Shown here: positions 18,368 to 29,100 of the stretch, piece by piece | Layout: each line of letters begins with the position of its first letter | Position numbering within the stretch: position 1 is the first letter of the stretch | Assembly: GCA_009692005.1 (NCBI GenBank) | Contig: SHZZ01000003.1 | Span: forward strand, 115,143-179,142 | Reading direction: 5' to 3' | Length of the DNA stretch: 64,000 nucleotides | DNA from: Gemmataceae bacterium | GTDB taxonomy: Bacteria > Planctomycetota > Planctomycetia > Gemmatales > Gemmataceae | Position numbers and translations under genes: made by a program | Notes under the pieces: generated by a model | What the model saw: only the letters and a program-made list of their open reading frames with translations | Databases searched by the model: none | Told to the model about the DNA's origin: nothing

Positions 18368-19612
18368 ATGCAACCGGCCATCCTTTTCCTTTGGGCAATT
18401 CTTGGCGCCGACCCAGCCATGATTCTAAAACCCGATCGTGTATTTGACGGCAACGGAAAAGTCCATGAAGGTTGGGTGGTCCTGGTGGACAAGGGCAAGA
18501 TCTAGTACGCCGGGCCACCCGAACTAATGACCCGTCCGCTGAGCGCCAAGGCCATTTCGCTAACCGGTTGCACCCTGACCCCAGGATTGATTGACGCGCA
18601 TTCCCACCTACTATTGCATCCCTACAACGAGGCGACTTGGGATGACCAGGTTTCGCGAGAACCTTTGGGAGAACGGATCAGCCGGGCTACGGTTCATGCG
18701 CGCCTGAATTTGTTTTCCGGTTTCACCACCATGCGCGACTTGGGTACTGAAGGGGCGGATTTGGCCGATTTGGGAATTCAGTCGGCAATTGAAAAAGGAG
18801 TAATCCCCGGGCCCAGATTACTGGTGACTACCCGGGCCATTGTCGCCACGGGAAGTTACGCCCCGCGGTCATTCGCCCCCGAATGGAGGATCCCTCAAGG
18901 AGCGGATGAAGCCGATGGGGAAAAGTTGCGTCAAGTCGTGAGGAAGCAGATCCGGGCGGGCGCCAACTGGATCAAGGTCTACGCCGACACGCCCCATGGC
19001 CAGGGGCCGGGCGCCAAGCCGGCGTTTACTCTGGAGGAATTGAAACTGGTGGTGGCGACTGCTGCCGATGCCGGGGTGCTTGTTTCCGCCCACGCACAGT
19101 CGCAAGAAGGCATGCGTCGCGCAGCCCTGGCTGGCGTGGCCAGCATTGAACATGGCGATGCCGGAGACATTGAGGTGTTCCGTCTCATGGTGGAAAAGAA
19201 AGTCTGGTATTGCCCAACCCTGGCCACGGGGGAGGCTTACGCCCGCTATGGTGGCTGGAAAAAAGGAACCCCGCCGACCCCTGCCCTGGTAAGTAAAAAG
19301 CAAAGTTTCCAGGCCGCCCTGGATTCAGGCGTGAACATTGCCAATGGCAGCGACATTGGTGTGTTCCCTCATGGCCAAGGATGGCAGGAATTGGAAATGC
19401 TGGTGAAGTATGGCATGACACCCCTGCAGGCGATGCAAGCGGCGACGCAAAGCGCGGCGAGAATGTTGCGCCTGGATAAGGAAATTGGCCAAGTCAAGGC
19501 TGGCTGGACCGCCGACCTGGCGGCTTTCGAAGGGAATCCAACCCAGGATATTTCAGCCGTGCGCAAAGTCCGCCTGGTGATAAAAGCCGGAGAGATTGTC
19601 AAAGGACCATGA
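18368..19612 (+). pseudogene. Amidohydrolase gene interrupted by an in-frame TAG
   Basis: From the ATG at 18368 a metal-dependent amidohydrolase (prolidase/imidazolonepropionase-like group) can be read for 414 codons, except that codon 46 (18503-18505) is TAG. Before it the sequence reads ILKPDRVFDGNGKVHEGWVV; after it, YAGPPELM, which is where homologues have a sense codon in a KIxYAG turn. The downstream part keeps the metal and catalytic residues: GLIDAHSHL (HxH), the likely carboxylated Lys in WIKVYAD, His in VSAHAQS and IEHGD, and Asp in NGSDIG. The downstream piece could restart at ATG 18527 (361 residues) but would lack the N-terminal beta-sandwich strands. Either a recent pseudogene, a sequencing error, or readthrough. 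It is transcribed divergently from the PSD1 gene. Confidence 0.8.
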
Positions 19613-19726
19613 CAAGGAATATGGCCAACCACCGCCTTATTGGCGTTTTGGCCACTTTGCGTACACACATTGAGGCCTATTAGCCCTGAAGGCGCACCAG
19701 GCGAATTCCGTCAACCTGCAATCAAC

Positions 19727-22633
19727 TCAGGCCCCTTGCCCGAGAGACTCCATGCCATCGCGGATCGACTGCAACTGTTTTTCCAGATCAGCGACGGTGT
19801 CGCGCTGTTGCTGGACGATTTCCGACGGGGCCCGGCTTACAAAACTCTCATTGCTGAGTTTGGCCATAATCGACTGCAACAACTTGTCCTTTTCGGCGCG
19901 GAGTTTTTCCAACCGACTGACCTCCACCTGAACATCAATCAGGCCTGCCAGTGAGACAAAGACCTCGAAGTCCTGGTGGACATGCGAAGCCGACTGCGTC
20001 GGGCGTGGTACTTTCTGGCCGCAATCCAGGGAATCGACTCCGGCCAAAAGTTGAATAAAGGGGGTGAAGGAGCGCAAATCAGCGGCCACGGTTTCCGGAC
20101 AGCGGACTGTCGCCTGCAATGGCAGCCGGGAATCGAGCATGTAGCGGTTGCGCACATCGCGGACGGCGCGCACCAGTTCTTGCATGCGGGAAACCCGGAG
20201 ATCGATTTCGGGCTGAATCCAGGCGGCAGGGAAATTGGGCCAGGCGGCAACGATAACGGCTTTTTCAGCCTGTTGGGGAACAGGCATCCCTCGAAGCGGA
20301 GCAGCTTCGTTCAAGGATTTCCAAAGAGTCTCGGCGAGGAACGGCATGATAGGATGCATCAACCGCAGGATGGCATCCACGGCGCCGATGAGGACGCGTT
20401 GGACCACGGCCCGGCCCTGGTCCTTCAACCGACCCTTGCTCATTTCCAAATACCAGTCGCAAAACTCCGACCAGACAAAATCGTAGAGAACCCGAGCTGC
20501 CTCGCTGAAGCGCAACGATTCCAGCAGGGAATTCACATGGTGCGCGGTCTGCGCCAGGCGGCTCAACAGCCATTGATCTTCCAAGGGCAACTGAGCGGGC
20601 AATACTTCACCAGGGGAATAGCCTTCCAGGTTCATCAGGATGAAACGGGTGGCGTTCCAAAGTTTGTTGGCAAAGTTCCGCCCTTGCTCGAACCGTTCCG
20701 ACCCTTGCGTGGCGGTTAGCAACTCCGCATCGGCTTCGGGCCAGGGCCCCCCCGGACGAAACGGCTTCTTACACCCAGGGCAATTGATTTTCCGCGTCCG
20801 CATGTACATATGCTCCTGGCGGACCGGCACCAGGGCCTGGCAATGCGGGCAGATGTTTCCCACCGGCATGCGGCTGTCTTGCGTTTCCGTCGCCATGTGA
20901 GCCATTTGATAGCGCAAGGCATCGGCGCCGTAGCGGGAGATGATATCGAGCGGGTCGATGCCATTCCCCTTGCTCTTGCTCATCGTCTCGCCAAAGCCGT
21001 CGAGGATCTTGGGATGGATATAAACCTGATGAAAGGGAACCTTGCCGGTGTTGAACAACCCGGTCATGACCATGCGGGCCACCCAGAGAGTGATGATGTC
21101 TCTGCTGGTCACAAGAACGGATGTGGGGTAATAGCGGTTCAGGTCCGCGGTAGCCTCCGGCCAACCGAGGGTAGAATGGGGCCAGAGAGCGGAACTGAAC
21201 CAGGTGTCGAGAACATCGGGGTCTTGCTTCAGTTCGCCTTCGCCGATTTTAGTTCCCAAGGGAAAATCCTCGAGGGAACAAACCAGCCAATTTCCGGGCA
21301 GATTAGCCTCGTGGAAATAAACCCCCGGCTTGCCTTGCAGAGCTTGCTCCACTTCTTCCCTGGAACACTTCACATGCCAGATGGGGATGCGGTGGCCCCA
21401 CCACAGTTGCCTGCTGATGCACCAATCCCGCTTTTCCCCCAGCCAATCGAGATAGGTGTCGGCGTAGCGGGAAGGGGTGATACGCACGCTGCTGTCGCGC
21501 ACCGCCTGCATGGCCAACTCCGCCAATTCCTCCATGCGCACGAACCATTGGTCCGAAAGAAAAGGCTCGATTGGAGATTTGCTGCGGTCGCTGTGGGATA
21601 ATTCAATGTCGCGGTCTTCGCGCCCTTCAAAGAAGCCCAGCCCTTCCATGTCGGCGGTCACGCGCTTGCGAGCTTCAAAGCGGTCGAGGCCGGAATAGTC
21701 GCCGTTCCCCGCGATAATCGACCCATCGGAATTCAGGATGTTGATTGAAGGCAAGTTGTGGCGCAAGCCGCAGGCGTAGTCGTTGCGGTCGTGGGCGGGG
21801 GTGACCTTGACGGCGCCGGTGCCCAGTTCCTTTTTCACCAGGATGGCGTCGGCAATAATGGGAATTTCCCTGCCGCAAATCGGAATGCGCACTTTTTTTC
21901 CCACCAGGTGTGCATAGCGCTCGTCGTTGGGGTGGACGGCAACAGCGGTGTCGCCGAGCATGGTTTCTGGCCGAGTAGTGGAGAAGCGGATGAACTCATC
22001 CAACCCAACCACGGGGTAGCGGAAAGTCCAGAACCCGCCTTTCACGGTTTCCGTAAAGGTCTCATCGTCGGCGACAGAAGTTTGCAGTTGCGTATCCCAA
22101 TTAACCAGCCTCTTGCCCCGGTAAATAAAGCCTTTTTTGAACATGGCGAAAAAGGTTTCGCGCACAGCCCGGGCGCACACCGAGTCGAGAGTAAACCGGG
22201 TGCGGGACCAATCGCAACTGGCGCCCAATTCCCGGAGCTGCCCGAGTATGCGCTTTTCGTACTGGTCCTTCCATTTCCAGATGCGAGCCACAAGTTCATC
22301 TCGGCCGAGATCGTGACGGGTTTTCCCCTCCTCCTCCTTCACGCGCTTTTCCACCACGGCCTGGGTGGCAATGCCGGCGTGATCGGTGCCGGGCACCCAC
22401 AAAACATTGAAGCCTTTCATCCTTTTCCATCGCGCCAGGATGTCTTGCAGGGTGTTGTTAAGGGCATGGCCAAGGTGCAAGGCGCCAGTGACATTGGGGG
22501 GCGGGATGACAATGGAAAAAGGCTCGCCGGGCGCGCCGGGGTCCGCCTTAAAAAACCCCCCTTCCTCCCAGAAGCGGAGGCACTCCTCCTTGGCCAGGGC
22601 GGGGTCGTACTGCTTGGCTAGTTCCTGCGTCAT
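19727..22633 (-). CDS. valS: Valyl-tRNA synthetase
   Basis: A 968-residue class I aminoacyl-tRNA synthetase that charges tRNA-Val. The ATP-binding HIGH motif appears in PPPNVTGALHLGHAL (residues about 44-58) and the KMSKS loop as TMSKSKGNGIDP. The editing (CP1) domain lies between, with FSTTRPETMLGDTAVAVHP. WCISRQLWWGHRIPIW is characteristic of ValS. A C-terminal coiled coil (VEVSRLEKLRAEKDKLLQSI) is the tRNA-binding arm. A zinc-type insert with CPHC and CPGC pairs is seen around 20760-20860. The ATG at 22633 is 38 bases downstream of the cimA stop; the two genes may be cotranscribed, joining branched-chain amino acid supply to its use. Confidence 0.97.
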   Translation of the reverse strand: MTQELAKQYDPALAKEECLRFWEEGGFFKADPGAPGEPFSIVIPPPNVTGALHLGHALNNTLQDILARWKRMKGFNVLWVPGTDHAGIATQAVVEKRVKEEEGKTRHDLGRDELVARIWKWKDQYEKRILGQLRELGASCDWSRTRFTLDSVCARAVRETFFAMFKKGFIYRGKRLVNWDTQLQTSVADDETFTETVKGGFWTFRYPVVGLDEFIRFSTTRPETMLGDTAVAVHPNDERYAHLVGKKVRIPICGREIPIIADAILVKKELGTGAVKVTPAHDRNDYACGLRHNLPSINILNSDGSIIAGNGDYSGLDRFEARKRVTADMEGLGFFEGREDRDIELSHSDRSKSPIEPFLSDQWFVRMEELAELAMQAVRDSSVRITPSRYADTYLDWLGEKRDWCISRQLWWGHRIPIWHVKCSREEVEQALQGKPGVYFHEANLPGNWLVCSLEDFPLGTKIGEGELKQDPDVLDTWFSSALWPHSTLGWPEATADLNRYYPTSVLVTSRDIITLWVARMVMTGLFNTGKVPFHQVYIHPKILDGFGETMSKSKGNGIDPLDIISRYGADALRYQMAHMATETQDSRMPVGNICPHCQALVPVRQEHMYMRTRKINCPGCKKPFRPGGPWPEADAELLTATQGSERFEQGRNFANKLWNATRFILMNLEGYSPGEVLPAQLPLEDQWLLSRLAQTAHHVNSLLESLRFSEAARVLYDFVWSEFCDWYLEMSKGRLKDQGRAVVQRVLIGAVDAILRLMHPIMPFLAETLWKSLNEAAPLRGMPVPQQAEKAVIVAAWPNFPAAWIQPEIDLRVSRMQELVRAVRDVRNRYMLDSRLPLQATVRCPETVAADLRSFTPFIQLLAGVDSLDCGQKVPRPTQSASHVHQDFEVFVSLAGLIDVQVEVSRLEKLRAEKDKLLQSIMAKLSNESFVSRAPSEIVQQQRDTVADLEKQLQSIRDGMESLGQGA

Positions 22634-22671
22634 GCGTGGAAAAATCCTCAGAAGGGAAAGAGAGTCTTGGC

Positions 22672-24246
22672 TTAGCGTCCCTGATCGCGGTCCTTGATCA
22701 GCTTGTATTCAATGCTATCGATGAGCGCCAGCCAGGAGGCCTCGACAATATTTTCGCTGACCCCCACGGTGGCCCAAACATCGCGTTTATCGTGTGATTC
22801 AATGACGACGCGGACCCTGGCGGCGGTGCCGGCTCGGGCGTTGACCACGCGCACCTTGTAATCAGCCAGTTGGAGATCTTCCAGATTTTTAAAATGAGGC
22901 ACAAGCGCCTTTCGCAAGGCGCCATCCAGCGCGTTGACCGGGCCGTCGCCTTCACTGACCGTATGTTCTTCCTGGTCGCCATGCCGGATTTTCACGGAGG
23001 CCTGGGTCACAGGCACCCCATCGCGGCCGGCTTCAATATTGACGCGATAGGAAAGCCTTTGGAACAACGGCTGATAAATACCAGCGGCCTTGCGTACCAA
23101 TAGATCAAAGGAAGCCTCGGCGGCCTCGAATTCATAACCCGCGTTTTCCAGATCCTGCACCTGTTGGAGTATCTTGGTCATCAAGGCGCGGTCGCCATGC
23201 AAATCAAACTTGGCCGTCTTTTTCAAAATAGTGGCGTGGCCCGACAACTCGCTGAGCAGAATCCGCCTTTCATTCCCCACCAGCGCCGGATCAACATGTT
23301 CGTAACTTCGGGAAACCTTGGCGACGGCGTGGGTGTGCATGCCACCCTTGTGGGCAAAGGCGCTGGAGCCTACAAACGGCTGCGAAGTGCGAAAGTTCAT
23401 GTTCGCGGTTTCGTAAACATACCGTGAAATCTGGGTCAGCGCGCGAACACACTGGCTGCCCAGCGCCTGGTATCCCTGCTTCAAAGCCAGGTTGGCGACA
23501 ACGCTAACCAGGTCGGCATTACCGCACCTCTCCCCTATGCCATTGATCGTTCCCTGCACCTGGGTAGCGCCCGAAATCACACCTTGCAAACTGTTCGCCA
23601 CCGCCAAGTCGCAATCGTTATGGCAATGAATGCCAATCTGCGTGGCAGGTTTCAGTGCGGCGCGCACAGCGGTCACCCCAGCCGCTATTTCACCAGGCAG
23701 CGACCCTCCATTGGTATCGCACAAAATAACCGCGCTGGCGCCAGCTTCCTCCGCCGCTTTCATTGTCGCCAGGGCGTAATCCCCATTGGCCTTGAACCCA
23801 TCGAAGAAATGCTCGGCATCATAAAACACTTCCCGGCCTTGTTCCCGGCAATAACTAACGGAGTCGCGGATCATGGCCAAGTTTTCTTCCAATGTCGTTC
23901 CCAGAATCTCGATCACATGCAAGTCCCAAGTTTTTCCCACGAGGGTGACAAGAGCAGTCTCGGCTTCCAGTAAGGCTTTGAGGCAGGTGTCCTGGGAAGG
24001 GTGAACGCCCTTGCGGCGAGTCATGCCAAAAGCGGCGACCCTGGAATGCTTCAGGGCGAGTTTTTTCACCTCGTGGAAATACTCGAAATCCTTCGGATTG
24101 GAAAGAGGGTAACCCCCTTCAATGAAATCAACCCCCAATTCGTCCAGGCGGCGCGTGATGTTCAGCTTGTCTTGGAGGGAAAAGTTGATGCCCTCCCCCT
24201 GGCTGCCGTCTCGCAAGGTCGTGTCGTAGATAAAGATGCGCTTCAT
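22672..24246 (-). CDS. cimA: (R)-citramalate synthase
   Basis: A 524-residue DRE-TIM metallolyase that condenses pyruvate and acetyl-CoA into citramalate, the threonine-independent entry to isoleucine synthesis. The N-terminus DTTLRDGSQGEGINFS and the barrel motif IGIHCHNDCDLAVANS (metal-binding HxH) are visible, and the C-terminal regulatory LeuA dimer domain (about residues 385-520) has YKVRVVNARAGTAARVRV. The sequence matches CimA-type proteins rather than 2-isopropylmalate or homocitrate synthases in its GGYPLSNPKDFEYF segment. ATG at 24246. It stands between nadB and valS, all on the minus strand, and suggests this organism makes isoleucine from pyruvate. Confidence 0.93.
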   Translation of the reverse strand: MKRIFIYDTTLRDGSQGEGINFSLQDKLNITRRLDELGVDFIEGGYPLSNPKDFEYFHEVKKLALKHSRVAAFGMTRRKGVHPSQDTCLKALLEAETALVTLVGKTWDLHVIEILGTTLEENLAMIRDSVSYCREQGREVFYDAEHFFDGFKANGDYALATMKAAEEAGASAVILCDTNGGSLPGEIAAGVTAVRAALKPATQIGIHCHNDCDLAVANSLQGVISGATQVQGTINGIGERCGNADLVSVVANLALKQGYQALGSQCVRALTQISRYVYETANMNFRTSQPFVGSSAFAHKGGMHTHAVAKVSRSYEHVDPALVGNERRILLSELSGHATILKKTAKFDLHGDRALMTKILQQVQDLENAGYEFEAAEASFDLLVRKAAGIYQPLFQRLSYRVNIEAGRDGVPVTQASVKIRHGDQEEHTVSEGDGPVNALDGALRKALVPHFKNLEDLQLADYKVRVVNARAGTAARVRVVIESHDKRDVWATVGVSENIVEASWLALIDSIEYKLIKDRDQGR

Positions 24247-24355
24247 AGATCAACTCAAAGGCGCTTGGCCCCTTGGCGTTTTCACAAGGAAATCAAAAGG
24301 TTATTAAACCAAGGAGAGGGAAAGGTGTCCATGCTCAGGGGGCCTGGCAGAGGGC

Positions 24356-25969
24356 TTAATCGATTTCCAGGCTCGCTGGACAGGGCAGATGCCTTAGCCA
24401 GTTGGCATTGTCCTTTTCGGGAAAATCGGCGCGGAAGTGGGTGCCCCGCGATTCTTTTCTTTGGGTCGCAGACCAGATCATCAACCTGGCCACGGTCAAA
24501 AGGTTTGCCAGTTCCCAGCCGCGCCGAGTGGGGAATTCCCTGCCCAATGCGTATTTGCACCAGAAGCTCACCGATTTCGCCGCCTCGGCCAGAAGTTCTT
24601 CGTTGCGCACTATGCCCATGTTTCTTCCCATCAAGCTGCGTAAGGAAATGGTCACATCGGAAATATCGAGGTCGCCCGGTTTTCGAGCCCGCCCATGAGG
24701 CGCTATCGGGGGCACAACAAAACTTTCTTTCATTTGTCGCGCGGCATTGACCGCACCATCTGCACAGATTTTTCCAAACACCAAGCCTTCCAGCAAACTA
24801 TTCGATGCCAGCCGGTTGGCGCCGTGCAGCCCGCTGGAAGTGACCTCTCCCGCCGCCCAAAGCCCAGGCAAGGAAGTCCGGCCTTGAAGATCGACTTCGA
24901 CCCCGCCGATCATGTAATGCGCCCCAGGGCGGACAGGGATAGGATCGCGAGTAATATCGAGGCCAAAGTTGGAACAAACCTTTTCAATGCCCGGGAAACG
25001 GCGGTGGACCGTGGCAGAATCAATATGCGACAGATCGAGATAAACATTGGGGTGCTGGGTCGTTTCCATTCGCTTGACAATGGCCCGGGAAACCACATCG
25101 CGCGGGGCCAGTTCCGCCCGGGGGTCCTCCTCTGGCATGAAGCGATGGCCATTTTTGTCCCGCAGCCAGGCGCCTTCCCCTCGCACCGCTTCACTAATTA
25201 AAAAGCGGCTGGAACCAGCGACATAAAGAACCGTGGGGTGGAACTGCATGAATTCCATATCGCGCAAGCGAGCGCCAGCCCGATAGGCGGCGGCCATGCC
25301 ATCACCCGTGGCCACCGGCGGGTTGGTAGTTTCGCGGTAAACCATCCCCACTCCGCCGCTGGCCAGGATCGTTTGGCTGGCCCAAATCAGCAGCTTGCCC
25401 TTGCGCTGGCGGTGCACCAGCGCCCCAAGGCATTGACCTTCATGAGTAATCAGGTCGAGGGTGAAAGTTTTTTCCCAAAGTTCAATGTTGGGGGCATCGC
25501 TCACCCGATCGATTACTGCCCGCATGACCTCGAAACCGGTGGCATCTCCAAGGGCGTGGACAATACGGTGGTGGGAATGGCCGCCTTCCTTACCCAAGGC
25601 CAGCGCGCCTTCAGTCTGGTCGAACCGAGTCCCCAAGCGCACCAGGTCGTCGATTTGCCCCGGTGCCTCGCGCACTACCAATTCGACTAATTCCCGATTG
25701 CAAAGTCCAGCGCCCGCGACCAGGGTGTCTTCAATGTGGTTTTCAAACCGGTCCTCGGGAGAGATGACCCCAGCAATACCGCCCTGGGCGTAGTTTGAAT
25801 TGCTGTGCGCGGCCATGTCCTTGGTAACCACCAGGACGCGCAGATCCCCGGGGACAGCCAGTGCCGCCCGCATGCCGGCAATTCCGCCGCCAATAACCAG
25901 GATGTCGGTGAATACATGGGGAATCTCCCTGGGGCTGAAGCGGATCAGGTAGCGTTGGGGAAACTCCAT
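24356..25969 (-). CDS. nadB: L-aspartate oxidase
   Basis: A 537-residue flavoprotein that oxidises L-aspartate to iminoaspartate, the first step of de novo NAD synthesis. The FAD-binding motif is DILVIGGGIAGMRAAL (about residues 22-37), followed by the family signature HSNSNYAQGGIAGV (about 55-68). RHPNVYLDLSHIDS-like and GAHYMIGGVEVD segments carry the active-site residues shared with fumarate reductase flavoproteins; GANRLASNSLLEGLVFG is near the C-terminal FAD site. Length is normal. It is 109 bases upstream of cimA on the same strand. No nadA or nadC is in the window. Confidence 0.95.
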   Translation of the reverse strand: MEFPQRYLIRFSPREIPHVFTDILVIGGGIAGMRAALAVPGDLRVLVVTKDMAAHSNSNYAQGGIAGVISPEDRFENHIEDTLVAGAGLCNRELVELVVREAPGQIDDLVRLGTRFDQTEGALALGKEGGHSHHRIVHALGDATGFEVMRAVIDRVSDAPNIELWEKTFTLDLITHEGQCLGALVHRQRKGKLLIWASQTILASGGVGMVYRETTNPPVATGDGMAAAYRAGARLRDMEFMQFHPTVLYVAGSSRFLISEAVRGEGAWLRDKNGHRFMPEEDPRAELAPRDVVSRAIVKRMETTQHPNVYLDLSHIDSATVHRRFPGIEKVCSNFGLDITRDPIPVRPGAHYMIGGVEVDLQGRTSLPGLWAAGEVTSSGLHGANRLASNSLLEGLVFGKICADGAVNAARQMKESFVVPPIAPHGRARKPGDLDISDVTISLRSLMGRNMGIVRNEELLAEAAKSVSFWCKYALGREFPTRRGWELANLLTVARLMIWSATQRKESRGTHFRADFPEKDNANWLRHLPCPASLEID

Positions 25970-26184
25970 GCCATCAGATTAAGGGCGAAGTGGAAACAGA
26001 TCCACACTTTCAGGAAAGAATTTACTAACGAAGGTTGCAACCCGGCGCCAATTATTCTGCCAGGCCGGAACCTGGCGTTCCCAGGGCCACCATTCATTCA
26101 CTGAGGGTCAGGGAACAGAAGGATAACTGATCCCCGCTGCCCTGCGAGGCTGTTGCAGTAAAGCGGGAAATGTTTCAAGAATAG

Positions 26185-29100
26185 TTAAGGCTCAGGTTTG
26201 GCCAGTTTCTTGGTGAATTCCTTGTAGGCATCGCGGTAGGAAGGTGGAGGCAAGGCCTGGTTTCCCGCACGGGTGTCGGGGGCTGCTTGCCCGGCGCCCG
26301 ATTGATACCGTTGCCCGCCTAAACTTGGGCCCTTGCCAAGACCAGCGGGGGTGTTGTCCAGGTCTTTCAATCCCAATTCCTGTTGAACCCTGCGTTTCTT
26401 TTCTTGCAGGAAGCGCTGGAGGTCCTCAGGCGACATCTTGGCATCCTTGAGGACATCCGGGTTAATCAGTTTTTTGTAGTTTTCAATTTGGGCTTCGACG
26501 GCCTTGCGCTTGTTTTCCTCACTGGCGGCATCGGGAGATTTTTTGCCATCGGGGTTGGCCTTGCCAGGAGTATCGTTGGCAGGGTGGCCATCTTTACCAG
26601 GCAGAGTTCCTCGCATAACGGTACCCACATAATTGCCAGGAGTATCGTTGGCAGGGTGGCCATCTTTACCGCCGTCCCCCTTGGACGGCTCGGAACCTTT
26701 CCCCGTGGGATCGCCTTTGCCCATGTTGTTTCCTTTTTCCATGCCGTCTTCTTTCCCCATGGGATCGCCTTTTCCCATGCCATCCTTGCCCTGGCCGGAT
26801 TTACCATCAGCGCCTTTCTTTTCAGAACCACCCGGTCCTTTTTCTCCGCCTTTGTCCCCGTCCGGCCCAGCGGCTTTGTCCTGCCCTTTACCCATTCCCG
26901 ATTTCCCCATGCCCTCTTTATCCATCCCCTTGGCATCCGGGCCGCCTTTCTGATTGCCCTTCTCCATGCCGCCTTCGCCCATTTTTCCTTTATCCGGCCC
27001 GCCTGGATTTTTGGAATTATCCCCTTGGCCATTCCCCTTCTCCATGCCTTTGCCTGAGTCACCCTCCTTGGCTTTTGAATTCTCCTTGCCGCCCTTGCCC
27101 TCCTTTTCCTGAGCGTTTTTCTCAGGGCCATTCTTGGAGTCGTTGGCGCTCTTGTCGGAATTTTTCGGGCTGCCTTTTTTCTCGTCCCCTCCGAGGGAGT
27201 CTCCCTTGGATTTGCCGCCTTTTTCCTCGCCTCCCTTGCCGGTGTTGCCTTTTTCCATCCCCGGGGTGTCTTTCCCTTTTTGATCACCTGATTTGCCTTC
27301 GGCATTTTTCTCTTTGCCAGCGCCGTCGGCGTTTTTCTCCATGCCTTTCTTCTCTTCGCCTTTATCTCCCTCTTTTTTGCCTTCTTTTCCGTCCTTTTCC
27401 TGGGCCGTCTTCTCCTGTTTGCCCTTCTCATTCCCCTTGGAGTTGCCTGGCTCGTCTTTCTCCATGCCTTTCTTCTCACCCGGTTTATTCATGCCGGCTT
27501 TGTCTTGAGCGCCTTTTTCGTCCCCGCCCTTGGCCTCCTTCCCCTTCGGTTGGCCGCCATTGGGATCGCCTTTTCCGTCGTCCTTATCCTGCTGGCCTTT
27601 GGGGTTTTCTTTACCCTTGGGATCTCCCTGCTTCTCCTCCTGGCCAGATTTGCCCTTGGAGGTATTACCTCCCTTGGCGCCTTTATCCTTGCCTTCTTTA
27701 TCCTTGCCTTCTTTGCCAGCATCTTTGCCATCGGGCCCCTTGGCCTCCTTGGATGACGCTTTCTCCTTGTCGCTTTCTGGGTCGCCCTTTTTCTCTTGGT
27801 CCTTGCCTCCACTGCTTTTTTCCATGCCCTGCTTGCCGGTATCTTTTCCTTCCGCGTCCTTGGGTTGACCTTTGTCCTTTTTGTTCCCTGGATCGTCTTT
27901 GTTTTCCTTATCCTTGCCCGGGTTGTTTTTATCCTTCGGCCCCTTGGCTTCGTTTTTCTCGGTCCCTTGTTTTTCCTTGGCATTGTTTCCCGTGCCGCGG
28001 TCCTGCTTATTAATCGCCTCGTTTAACTTCTTTTCCTGCTCCGTGAACTCGTTGTCATTCATTTGGGGATCCTTCCCCTTTTCCTTGGATTCCTCCGGGT
28101 TGTTTCCCTGGTCGGCGTTTTTTTGCCCGCCCTCTTCCCTGGGCTTGGACTGGTCCTTCCCTTTGCCATCTCCTCCCTTGCCCCCTTGGGATTTTTCAGG
28201 GTTGTCCTTGCCATCTTTTTTTTCCGACTTTTGATCGCCTTGCTTTTTCTCCTGGTTGTTTTTCGCGTCGTTCTCTTTTTTCTCCTCTTGGCGCTGCTTT
28301 TCCTCTTTGCGGTTGTTTTCGTCCTGTTGCTTGTCGTTAGCCTCTTTTTCCTTTTGGGCTTTATCCTTGTCCTTTTTCGTTTGATCCTCGGACTGTTTTT
28401 CCGCGAAGTTCAGGCGGAACAGTTTGCTCTTGCCCAAGTTGGCCTTGGGAAAATCGCAGCCATCCTCGGCTTCAAGCCAATAATCGATGAAAGATCCCAC
28501 CACCGGTTTGTAGGGAGCGCCATTCTCTTCCTTGAGCGAAGAGGCGTTAATGAAATCGCTGTATTGAACGGAAGCAGGATTGCCGCCGGAGGGAAGTTGC
28601 AGGGATTTTTCATTCCGGTAAGGGATGGCCGCCAGAGGCAGATTCTCGCCAGCTTTCATCATCAAGGTTAATTTGCGAACTCCAAAATCGTCGACCGCCA
28701 AGCCGCCAAGGTTCAAAACCCCATTCACGGCCAAGGTGACTTCTTTCCCGGGAACGGTCAGGTCCACTTTTGGCGGCTGGTCCTTGATTGCCGTCAGCGG
28801 GTGATAAGTAGCATCGAAATAGTTATCCCTTTCGGCGGAAGTGTATTCCACTCGGTACTGGCCAGACTGGGTGACCACGAAGGTCCCTTGCAAAAGAGTG
28901 GGGTCGGTAGGTGAGACAGCCAGGTAGATTTTGTCCTGGTTATCGCCAAAGCGGACCAAGCCTTCGCGGACTTTGCAATTGGCGCGAACGCGGATTTGCA
29001 CGGTAGTGCCTTCCGGCGCCTCGATCTTTCGGCTGGCCGAGGCCAGATCGGATTTCCCCATGTAGGGCCGGAATTTATATAGAACTTGAAAATCCGCGAT

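Noticed and set aside
21758..22621. 287-codon plus-strand frame antisense to valS
   Set aside because: It lies entirely within the valS coding sequence, whose HIGH motif and editing domain are in the other strand; no protein-like motif is visible.
26059..26076. Hairpin GCCAGG-CCGGAA-CCTGGC between the giant gene and nadB as a terminator
   Set aside because: Stem of six base pairs with no T-run in either direction; common by chance at this base composition.
26383..28671. Long plus-strand open frames of 200-312 codons opposite the giant protein's tail
   Set aside because: They are the complement of a Lys/Gly-rich low-complexity coding region and give Phe/Leu/Pro/Ser-rich nonsense without any recognisable motif.
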